A stretch of 64,000 bases of DNA from Verrucomicrobiota bacterium (GTDB lineage: Bacteria > Verrucomicrobiota > Kiritimatiellia > RFP12 > UBA1067), in contig JAHFSX010000015.1 of NCBI GenBank assembly GCA_023269675.1, positions 62,001 through 126,000 on the forward strand, written 5' to 3'. The translations under genes and the position numbers were made by a program. The notes under the pieces were generated by a model. It was not told where the DNA came from. It did no database searches and worked only from the letters and a program-made list of their open reading frames with translations. Shown here one piece after another: positions 26,411 to 32,709 of the stretch; the first letter of the stretch is position 1; the number at the start of each line of letters is the position of its first letter.

Positions 26411-27457
26411 GTGATCATGGACAAATTTGACATACGGTCGCCTGGGTTGCGTAAATATCGGGTAGCGGGTGTCGTGGGACTGGCCCTCTGGTGGCTGGTG
26501 TATCGCAGTCTCGCGCCGTTCGCGGCGTGGTTCGCCTACTCCCTGTGTGGCCTGACGAAAGGAACGCATCTGGGCGCAACGGTCGAGTTTTTCGTCTTTG
26601 AATCGCCCAAGGTGCTGATGCTGCTCGCGCTGGTCGTCTTCGGCGTCGGCATCGTGCGCTCGTTCTTCACCCCGGAGCGCACGCGGAGGATCCTCTCGGG
26701 AAGAAGCGAGTCCGCCGGCAATGTCCTGGCGGCGCTGCTGGGTATCGTGACGCCGTTCTGTTCCTGTTCAGCCGTGCCGCTGTTTATCGGTTTCGTCACA
26801 ACCGGCGTGCCGCTGGGGGTGACCTTCTCCTTTCTGGTTTCATCGCCGATGGTGAACGAAGTGGCGCTGGTGCTGCTGTTTGGCCTGTTCGGCTGGAAGG
26901 TCGCGGCGATCTATCTCGGCACCGGGTTGGCCATCGCCATCCTGTCCGGCTGGGTCATCGGGCGGCTGCGGATGGAAAAGCACGTTGAAGACTGGGTGTT
27001 CCAGACGCATGTGGGCGATGCGGGTCCGGAAGCGGAGCCGGACTGGCCCGCGCGCATCCGTCTCGGCCTTGACGCGGTCAAAGACATTGTGGGGCGCGTA
27101 TGGCTCTACGTGCTGATCGGCATCGGAGTGGGCGCGGGCATCCACGGTTACGTGCCGGAAAATTTCATGGCCTCGATTATGGGGAAAGGCGCGTGGTGGT
27201 CGGTGCCGCTGGCGGTGCTCATCGGAGTGCCGATGTACTCCAACGCCGCCGGCATCATCCCCGTCGTGCAGGCGCTCCTGGGCAAAGGTGCGGCGCTGGG
27301 CACGGTGCTGGCGTTCATGATGGCGGTGATCGCGCTTTCGTTGCCCGAGGCGATCATCCTGCGCAAAGTGCTTAAGCCCCGGTTGCTGGCCGTTTTTTTC
27401 GGCGTGGTGGCGATCGGAATCATGGCGGTCGGATACTTGTTTAACGCCATGATGTGA
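26411..27457 (+). CDS. CSC-motif permease (ArsP/UPF0718, DUF318 family)
   Basis: A 348-residue membrane protein with about eight to nine TM segments. TPFCSCSAVPLFIGF and SFLVSSPMVNEVALVLLFG are the family motif and following helix; the second half contains VPMYSNAAGIIPVVQAL. Characterised ArsP members export trivalent organoarsenicals; others have unknown metal or thiol cargo. GTG 26411 is used; ATG 26417 is an alternative. The next gene, a CPKC mini-thioredoxin, is a common neighbour of this permease family. Confidence 0.88.
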   Translation: MIMDKFDIRSPGLRKYRVAGVVGLALWWLVYRSLAPFAAWFAYSLCGLTKGTHLGATVEFFVFESPKVLMLLALVVFGVGIVRSFFTPERTRRILSGRSESAGNVLAALLGIVTPFCSCSAVPLFIGFVTTGVPLGVTFSFLVSSPMVNEVALVLLFGLFGWKVAAIYLGTGLAIAILSGWVIGRLRMEKHVEDWVFQTHVGDAGPEAEPDWPARIRLGLDAVKDIVGRVWLYVLIGIGVGAGIHGYVPENFMASIMGKGAWWSVPLAVLIGVPMYSNAAGIIPVVQALLGKGAALGTVLAFMMAVIALSLPEAIILRKVLKPRLLAVFFGVVAIGIMAVGYLFNAMM

Positions 27458-27474
27458 CTGAAAGGAACCGAAAG

Positions 27475-27708
27475 ATGAGGAAGATTCAGATTCTGGGCAC
27501 GGGCTGCCCGAAGTGCAGCACGCTGATGGCCAACGCGGAGGCGGCGGTCAAGGCGGCGGGGATCGAGGCGACGGTCGAGAAGGTTGACCAGATCGCGGAC
27601 ATCATGAGGATGGGCGTGATGAGCACACCCGCTCTGGCGGTGGACGGGGTCGTCAAGAGCGCGGGCAAGGTGCTCAGCGCGGCCGACATCAAAAAGTTTC
27701 TGGCGTAA
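27475..27708 (+). CDS. Mini-thioredoxin (redox-active disulfide protein)
   Basis: A 77-residue thioredoxin-fold protein with CPKC (C11, C14) in ILGTGCPKCSTL and the cis-Pro loop MGVMSTPALAVDG. It resembles the small redox-active disulfide family encoded beside DUF318 permeases. It follows the permease by 17 bases, with AAGGA upstream of the ATG. It probably handles dithiol or metal transfer for the permease (inference). Confidence 0.9.
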   Translation: MRKIQILGTGCPKCSTLMANAEAAVKAAGIEATVEKVDQIADIMRMGVMSTPALAVDGVVKSAGKVLSAADIKKFLA

Positions 27709-27733
27709 GGAGCCGACAACACAAGGAGAAGGC

Positions 27734-28507
27734 ATGAGCGCGAAAAGCGTGGGATTCATCGGCGGAGGCAGAATCGCGACGGTTTTCCTGGGCGGATGGT
27801 CGCGTGCGGGTGCCCTGCCGGGGAACGTGGTTGTGTTCGACAGCGATGCGGAGGTGTCGGCGAAGCTGAAGGCGCGGTATCCCGACATTGAGATTGCGGG
27901 CCTCGCGGAGGCGGCCGGGCAAGACATCGTTTTGCTGGCCGTTCACCCGCCGGTGGTCGGCAGCGTCGTTCCGCTCGTGGGGCCGGCCTTGAAGGCAGAC
28001 GCGGTTCTGGTGTCGCTGGTGCCGAAGTTCACGGCGGCGAAGTTGGCGGAGATGCTGGGCGGTTTCCGGCGGATCGTCCGGATGATCCCCAACGCGGCTT
28101 CCCTTGTGGGCAAGGGCTATAACCCGACGGCTTTCAGCGATGTGCTCTGCGGGCGGGATTGCCGCGAACTCGGCTGCCTCTTCGCGCCGCTCGGCGCGTG
28201 CGTCGAGGTTCCCGAGGCGCAGCTGGAAACGTACGCCGTCTTGACGGCCCAGAGCCTGACGTATTTCTGGCCGCAGATCGACATGCTGGCGTCGCTGGCC
28301 GAAGCGTCGGGACTTTCGCGGGATGAGTCTCTTAAGGGGATTGAAGGCATGCTTGTCGGCGCGGTCGCGGCCCTGCGGAACTCGGGGCTGACGCCCGCGG
28401 AGGTTCAGGACCTGGTGCCGGTCAGGCCGCTGGCCGATGAGGTCAACGCGTTCGTTGGCGCGGCCCGGCCCAAGTTGGCAGCGGTCCTGGCCAAACTGCG
28501 TGCGTGA
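27734..28507 (+). CDS. ProC-like NAD(P)-dependent oxidoreductase (pyrroline-5-carboxylate reductase superfamily)
   Basis: A 257-residue protein with a Rossmann N-terminus (VGFIGGGRIATVFLGGW) and the family middle IVRMIPNAASLVGKGYNP, followed by the helical dimerisation domain. True ProC has a conserved RxMPNTP stretch; here it is RMIPNAAS, so proline synthesis is doubtful. A homologue near metal or permease clusters has no assigned role. AAGGAG precedes the start. Its place between two redox genes suggests a role in the island rather than amino-acid metabolism (inference). Confidence 0.75.
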   Translation: MSAKSVGFIGGGRIATVFLGGWSRAGALPGNVVVFDSDAEVSAKLKARYPDIEIAGLAEAAGQDIVLLAVHPPVVGSVVPLVGPALKADAVLVSLVPKFTAAKLAEMLGGFRRIVRMIPNAASLVGKGYNPTAFSDVLCGRDCRELGCLFAPLGACVEVPEAQLETYAVLTAQSLTYFWPQIDMLASLAEASGLSRDESLKGIEGMLVGAVAALRNSGLTPAEVQDLVPVRPLADEVNAFVGAARPKLAAVLAKLRA

Positions 28508-28618
28508 CGCCGCGGGGTCTGTCAAAACGGTCTGATCCAGGAGTGGGCGGTGGCGTCGATGCCCGTCTGCTTGTCAAGCGCAGGCAAATGGCTCCGGATG
28601 ATGAATGGAAAGGCGGAT

Positions 28619-29053
28619 ATGAAGAACGTGAAGAATATCGCGATTGTCGCGGCTGTGGTGCTCGCGGCCGGGGCCATAATGGCGCTGAAGCACGGCAAGA
28701 AGGCCGCGCCGGCGGCAGGTTCAGTGGCGCGGGCGGGCGTGGCGGCATCGGCCCCGCAGGGCAAGGTCCTGCCGCGGCTGGTGGATCTGGGGGCGGGAAA
28801 GTGCATCCCGTGCAAGATGATGAAGCCGATCCTCGACGATCTCAAGGCGACCTGCGCGGAGACCTTCAAGACGGAGTTCATCGACGTGTGGGAGAATCCG
28901 GACTCCGGAAAACAGTACGGGATCAACATCATCCCCACGCAGATTTTCTTCGGAGCTGACGGCAGGGAGCTCTTCCGGCACGAGGGTTTTTTCTCGAAGG
29001 AGGATATCCTCGGCAAGTGGAGGGATTTCGGCGTGGGGCCAAACGTGAAGTAG
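28619..29053 (+). CDS. Membrane-anchored thioredoxin
   Basis: A 144-residue protein: N-terminal TM anchor (NIAIVAAVVLAAGAIMAL), Ala-rich linker, then a thioredoxin domain with CIPC (C62, C65) in DLGAGKCIPCKMMKPILDDL and cis-Pro in NIIPTQIFF. It should face the periplasm and receive electrons from the CcdA-type protein encoded next. ATG 28619 has GGAAAGG upstream. Confidence 0.9.
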   Translation: MKNVKNIAIVAAVVLAAGAIMALKHGKKAAPAAGSVARAGVAASAPQGKVLPRLVDLGAGKCIPCKMMKPILDDLKATCAETFKTEFIDVWENPDSGKQYGINIIPTQIFFGADGRELFRHEGFFSKEDILGKWRDFGVGPNVK

Positions 29054-29062
29054 AGGCTGCGA

Positions 29063-29100
29063 GAAAGTCCAACGTTCAACGTCTAACGCGCAACGTTGAT
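29063..29100. repeat. AACG-type intergenic repeat
   Basis: AACGTTCAACGTCTAACGCG CAACGTT lies in the 54-base gap between the thioredoxin and CcdA genes. Similar AACG-rich tracts lie at 9719, 31551 and 36168, always intergenic. Confidence 0.45.
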
Positions 29101-29107
29101 GTGAGGG

Positions 29108-29815
29108 GTGCCAGTGATCAACGAGCTGTTTTCCAGTCTCACGCGGGCGGTGGAGGGGACGCCCGCGATCGCGATGGCCGCCGCGGTGACGTGGGGCATC
29201 CTGAGCATCTTGCTCAGCCCCTGCCATCTGGCGAGCATCCCTTTGATCGTCGGGTTTATCGACAAGCAGGGCCGGATGACCACCCGGCGGGCCTTCACGA
29301 TCTCGCTGCTCTTCGCGCTGGGCATCTTGATCACCATCGGGGTGATCGGCGCGGTCACGGCGTCGGCCGGAAGGTTGATGGGCGATGTGGGGTGCTGGGC
29401 CAACTATGCGGTGGCGGCGATCTTCCTGGCCGTGGGGCTCTACCTGCTTGATGTGGTCCGGCTGCCTGTGCCCAACGCGGCGCAGCCGGGCCTGAAGAGC
29501 AAGGGCCTGCTGGCGGCTTTCGTGCTCGGGCTGGTCTTCGGGGTCGCGCTCGGCCCCTGCACCTTCGCCTACATGACGCCGATGCTGGGCGTGACCTTTC
29601 GCCTGGCCTCCACGAACCTGCCCTACGGCATCCTCTTGCTGCTGCTCTACGGCGTCGGCCACTGCGGGGTGATCGTGTTTGCGGGGACGTTCAGCGAGGC
29701 GGTGCAGCGCTACCTGAACTGGAACGAGACGTCCAAGGGGTCGCTGATCCTGAAGAAGGTCTGCGGCGTGCTCGTGCTCGTGGGCGGTCTTTATCTGATC
29801 TACACGGCGCGATAA
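29108..29815 (+). CDS. CcdA/DsbD-like thiol-disulfide electron transporter 1
   Basis: A 235-residue protein with six predicted TM segments. Redox-active Cys lie in LLSPCHLASIPLIVGF (C39) and in VALGPCTFAYMTP, the two-helix arrangement typical of CcdA. It would move electrons from cytoplasmic thioredoxin to the adjacent periplasmic thioredoxin. GTG 29108 is used, with GTG 29114 possible. Confidence 0.9.
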   Translation: MPVINELFSSLTRAVEGTPAIAMAAAVTWGILSILLSPCHLASIPLIVGFIDKQGRMTTRRAFTISLLFALGILITIGVIGAVTASAGRLMGDVGCWANYAVAAIFLAVGLYLLDVVRLPVPNAAQPGLKSKGLLAAFVLGLVFGVALGPCTFAYMTPMLGVTFRLASTNLPYGILLLLLYGVGHCGVIVFAGTFSEAVQRYLNWNETSKGSLILKKVCGVLVLVGGLYLIYTAR

Positions 29816-29825
29816 GGGTTTCCCA

Positions 29826-30386
29826 ATGTCTGAAAGAACGGAAGCGGAGAGTTCGCCCGAATGCGCGTGCGGTTGCCACAGAAACCGCACATGCTTCCTG
29901 CTGGTTATTGTGGGACTTGCGTTGGCGGCGTCGACGCTCTGGCGCGGACAGGTGCGGGCGCCGGCCCGCGCGCCTGCGGCTGTTGCGGCGGGGGTCGCCG
30001 CCCCAGCGGCGCCTGACGCTACGGTCGCGGTCTACTATTTTCACGGCGGGATCCGGTGCGAGAAGTGTCTGGAGATCGAGCGGGTTTCGCGTGAGACCGT
30101 GCTTTCGTTCTACGCGGAAGACCTGGCTGCCGGGCGGATGAGCTGGCAGTCCGTGGACTACATGCTTCCTGAGAACCTGCACTTTATGGACGAGTTCAAT
30201 CTCAAGCACCCCTCTTTGGCGGTAGAGACGCGTCAGCGCGGCGCGCCCGTGGCCAGGCTGGTGCTCTCCAATACGTGGGACAAGGTCGAGGCTCAGGAGG
30301 ATCTTGAGGCGTATGTCGTCAAGGGCATCGAAGGTTTCCGGAACGGTCAAGAGGGCGAGGCCGTCGGCGCGGCGCGGCTACGGTAG
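29826..30386 (+). CDS. ArsF-like thioredoxin-fold lipoprotein/membrane protein
   Basis: A 186-residue protein annotated in relatives as a nitrophenyl compound nitroreductase subunit ArsF family member. A short Cys-rich cytoplasmic head (PECACGCHRNRTC) precedes a TM segment (LLVIVGLALAASTL) and an Ala/Pro linker. The periplasmic domain follows, with VYYFHGGIRCEKCLEIERVS (C78, C81). The redox partner is probably CcdA, 10 bases upstream. The reaction is unknown, and the nitroreductase label rests on weak precedent. Confidence 0.8.
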   Translation: MSERTEAESSPECACGCHRNRTCFLLVIVGLALAASTLWRGQVRAPARAPAAVAAGVAAPAAPDATVAVYYFHGGIRCEKCLEIERVSRETVLSFYAEDLAAGRMSWQSVDYMLPENLHFMDEFNLKHPSLAVETRQRGAPVARLVLSNTWDKVEAQEDLEAYVVKGIEGFRNGQEGEAVGAARLR

Positions 30387-30417
30387 GCGGTGGCAGCGAC
30401 GGAGCCCAGACAGCCGG

Positions 30418-30476
30418 GACGGTTGACAGGGCCTTGCGAGAGTGCCAGATTTCGACACACACCGAATTGATAAGGA
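30418..30476 (+). promoter_or_regulatory. Candidate hgcA promoter and ArsR-type operator
   Basis: GACGGTTGACA (TTGACA at 30423) is followed 40 bases later by CGAATTGATAAGGA (30463-30476), which matches 13 of 14 bases of the element ahead of the second arsR. The -10 (CAGATT near 30446) is poor, so activity may depend on a regulator. AAGGAG within the element is also the Shine-Dalgarno, so a bound repressor would cover the start region. Confidence 0.6.
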
Positions 30477-30481
30477 GTGTT

Positions 30482-31543
30482 ATGAGCGTCGGGTCATGCG
30501 ATTGTCGTCCGTGTGATGCGGTCTGTGCCTGCGGGTGGTCGGACGGGTGCGTCGAGACCGCTGCCGGACGCGTGACCCGCGCGAAGACGCGGTGGTCATG
30601 GCGCGACAGGCTGGGCTCTTGGGCGGTGTGCTGGGGCGTCGGGCGCATGCGGTATCCGGTGCCGCCCGGCCTGTATGCGGTCGGGAAGCCGGGTCCGGAC
30701 GCGCCGCTGCTGGTGACGGCCAACTACAAGCTCTCCTTTGACCATGTGCGGCGGGCGCTGTCCGGCCATGACGCCTGGGTGCTGGTGCTGGACACCCAGG
30801 GCGTGAACGTCTGGTGCGCGGCGGGCAAGGGAACGTTCGGGACCGCGGAGCTGATCGCACGTTTCGAAGCCAGCGGTGTGTCCAAGGTGGTGGGGCACCG
30901 GACGCTTGTCCTGCCGCAGCTGGGCGCGCCGGGTGTGGCGGCGCACGAGGTGAGCCGTCGGACAGGCTTCAAGGTCGTTTACGGTCCCGTCTACGCGAAA
31001 GACCTTCCCGCGTTTTTAGAAGCAGGCCTGCATGCCGCGCCGGAGATGCGGCGGGTGGGGTTCACGCTGCGGGAGCGGCTCGCGGTCACGCCGATCGAGC
31101 TGGTTCACCGTTTCATACCTGCGCTGACCCTGCTGGCGCTTTTTGTGGCGTCGTCGGGGCTGGGACGGCACGGATACCGGCTGGAAGCGGGATTGTGCGC
31201 CTGGATCGCGTGGGCGGTCGTTTGCAACACGCTGGCCGGGATCGCGCTGACCCCCGCGCTGCTGCCGTGGCTGCCGGGACGCGCGTTCGCGCTGAAGGGT
31301 GCGGTGACCGGCGCGGCGTTGGGCGTCGCGTTCGCGTGCCTGTGGCCTTTCGGCAGGCTGGCGGGCGTGTCGGTCGGGCTGCTCAGCGTGGCGGCCTGCT
31401 CATTTCTGGGGCTGATGTTCACGGGCTGCACGCCCTACACGTCGGCTTCCGGCGTGCGCAGCGAGATGAGCTGGGCGCTGCCGGTGCAGGGCGCATTCGC
31501 GCTGGTGGGGTTGCTGGGCTGGCTTGCGGCGCTACTCGTCTGA
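30482..31543 (+). CDS. hgcA: HgcA, corrinoid protein of mercury methylation
   Basis: A 353-residue membrane corrinoid protein that transfers a methyl group to Hg(II), forming methylmercury together with HgcB. The diagnostic cap-helix motif NVWCAAGK is present (N109-K116), with C112 as the cobalt-coordinating Cys. Surrounding VLVTANYKLSFDHVRRAL, VLVLDTQGVNVWCAAGKGTF and HRTLVLPQLGAPGVAAHEV are HgcA-specific. Four to five TM segments fill residues ~185-353. It is ~15 residues longer than the Desulfovibrio protein because of a Cys-rich N-terminal extension (C6, C8, C11, C15, C17, C23). AAGGAG lies four bases before the ATG. Confidence 0.97.
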   Translation: MSVGSCDCRPCDAVCACGWSDGCVETAAGRVTRAKTRWSWRDRLGSWAVCWGVGRMRYPVPPGLYAVGKPGPDAPLLVTANYKLSFDHVRRALSGHDAWVLVLDTQGVNVWCAAGKGTFGTAELIARFEASGVSKVVGHRTLVLPQLGAPGVAAHEVSRRTGFKVVYGPVYAKDLPAFLEAGLHAAPEMRRVGFTLRERLAVTPIELVHRFIPALTLLALFVASSGLGRHGYRLEAGLCAWIAWAVVCNTLAGIALTPALLPWLPGRAFALKGAVTGAALGVAFACLWPFGRLAGVSVGLLSVAACSFLGLMFTGCTPYTSASGVRSEMSWALPVQGAFALVGLLGWLAALLV

Positions 31544-31548
31544 GGTGA

Positions 31549-31582
31549 ACGCCCAACTCCGAACGTCCAGCGCTTCGCGCGC
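31549..31582. repeat. AACG-type intergenic repeat between hgcA and hgcB
   Basis: The 60-base gap between the two hgc genes holds AACGCCCAACTCCGAACGTC and GCGCTTCGCGCGC. The latter forms a short hairpin. It could weaken or process the hgcA-hgcB transcript; no promoter is obvious here. Confidence 0.4.
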
Positions 31583-31603
31583 AAGTTAAGGAAGGCCGTG
31601 AAA

Positions 31604-31954
31604 ATGAAGTACCTGAGAGAGGTCGTGACGCTGCGGCTGGACCGGGACGCGTGTGTCGGGTGCGGCCGCTGTCTGGAGGTCTGCCCCCGCGGCGTTTTCG
31701 CGCTGGATGCGGGCAAAGCCCGGATCGTCGACCGTGACGCGTGCATGGAGTGCGGCGCGTGCGCCCGCAACTGTCCGGTCAGCGCGCTGTTCGTGAGGAA
31801 CGGGGTGGGCTGCGCGGTCGGCATCCTGAACGCGAAGCTCGGGCGCACCTCCTCGTGTTGCGGCGCGGAGCAGGCGTGTTGCTGCGGCGGGCCCGGCGAA
31901 ACGGCGAAGCCGTCACCGGAGACGGTTGACGGCACCGCGCCAACTGTGTTATAA
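31604..31954 (+). CDS. hgcB: HgcB, 2[4Fe-4S] ferredoxin of mercury methylation
   Basis: A 116-residue ferredoxin thought to reduce the HgcA corrinoid. Two clusters are seen: C17/C20/C23/C27 and C47/C50/C53/C57, the second as CMECGACARNCP, the HgcB signature. C70 in NGVGCAVGI corresponds to the conserved isolated Cys. The C-terminal tail has SSCC (C85, C86) and CCC (C92-C94), more Cys than the usual terminal pair. ATG 31604 fits AAGGAAGG spacing; GTG 31598 is an alternative. The second arsR promoter overlaps its stop codon. Confidence 0.96.
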   Translation: MKYLREVVTLRLDRDACVGCGRCLEVCPRGVFALDAGKARIVDRDACMECGACARNCPVSALFVRNGVGCAVGILNAKLGRTSSCCGAEQACCCGGPGETAKPSPETVDGTAPTVL

Positions 31955-31980
31955 TTTGCCATATAACGAAATGATAAGGA
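31923..31980 (+). promoter_or_regulatory. Promoter/operator of the second arsR, embedded in the hgcB 3' end
   Basis: TTGACG (31926-31931), 18-base spacer, perfect TATAAT (31950-31955) that contains part of the hgcB TAA stop, then CATATAACGAAATGATAAGG. The last part is the same element as before hgcA. This is the best sigma-70-like promoter in the window. Confidence 0.82.
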
Positions 31981-31986
31981 TCTTCG

Positions 31987-32376
31987 ATGAACAGTGAAGA
32001 GATGCGTTCCACGTTGCGGATCACCAAGGCGCTGTCCGACATCCAGAGGTTGCGCATTCTGATGCTGCTGCGCCAGGGCGAGCTGTGCGTGTGCCAGGTC
32101 ATCGCGGTGCTGGGGCTGGCGCCTTCGACGGTGTCCAAGCATCTGTCCATCCTGAGCGGCGCGGGGCTCGTGGACTCGCGCAAGGACGGGCGCTGGGCCT
32201 ACTACCGGCTGCCGCAGGGGGCGGCGCTCGCGGCTGTGAAGCCGGTGCTGAAATGGCTCGACGGTGCGCTGGGGGGCGAGGATTCGGTCGCGAAAGACGC
32301 CAAGAAACTGGAGGCGGCTTTGGCCTGTCCCCCTGAAAGCCTGAGCGAGCGCCAAAGGAACCGGTGCGCGGGGTAG
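31987..32376 (+). CDS. ArsR-family metal(loid)-sensing repressor 2
   Basis: A 129-residue winged-helix repressor with ALSDIQRLRILMLLRQGELC, the metal motif CVC and VIAVLGLAPSTVSKHLSILS as the DNA-binding block. ArsR-like regulators are known neighbours of hgcAB in several lineages. It probably controls its own promoter and, from shared operator-like sequence, hgcA (inference). Extra Cys near the C-terminus (C312-type positions ALACPPES and RNRCAG) could be accessory ligands. Confidence 0.92.
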   Translation: MNSEEMRSTLRITKALSDIQRLRILMLLRQGELCVCQVIAVLGLAPSTVSKHLSILSGAGLVDSRKDGRWAYYRLPQGAALAAVKPVLKWLDGALGGEDSVAKDAKKLEAALACPPESLSERQRNRCAG

Positions 32377-32451
32377 CGGCGGGCTGTGGGCAGCGCGCGG
32401 TAACGGATTTTTTCAACCGAGGAGTTTAACCAAGCAAACGAGGAGCGAGCG

Positions 32452-32628
32452 ATGAAAGATCGGAAAGCGACAGGCAAGGCGAACGGGCAGAAGAAAGGTT
32501 TGTGGGCGGTTTTGAAGGAGTCGATCGCCAAGAGCAATGACGGCTGCGGTCCCGGATGCGGCTGCCATGCGGCGGACGAGAAGAAGGCGAAAGGCGGCAC
32601 GGTTGCGGGAGACGGAAAGCGGAAGTAG
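32452..32628 (+). CDS. Cys-rich basic micro-protein
   Basis: A 58-residue lysine-rich peptide (MKDRKATGKANGQKKGLWAV at the start) with a central metal-binding-looking knot DGCGPGCGCHAAD (three Cys and one His in eight residues). GAGGAGCGAGCG precedes the ATG. No family is recognised. A CGPGC motif also opens the protein at 34707, and CGPSGC closes it. A role in binding metal or As(III) for the flanking regulator and pump is inferred only. Confidence 0.6.
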   Translation: MKDRKATGKANGQKKGLWAVLKESIAKSNDGCGPGCGCHAADEKKAKGGTVAGDGKRK

Positions 32629-32709
32629 CCCGTCTGACGGCTGCCGCGGGTGTTCGGTGCTGTCCGGTGGGCCGTCAGTCCCGGCGGAGGGGCCGAAGGG
32701 AGGATGCGG

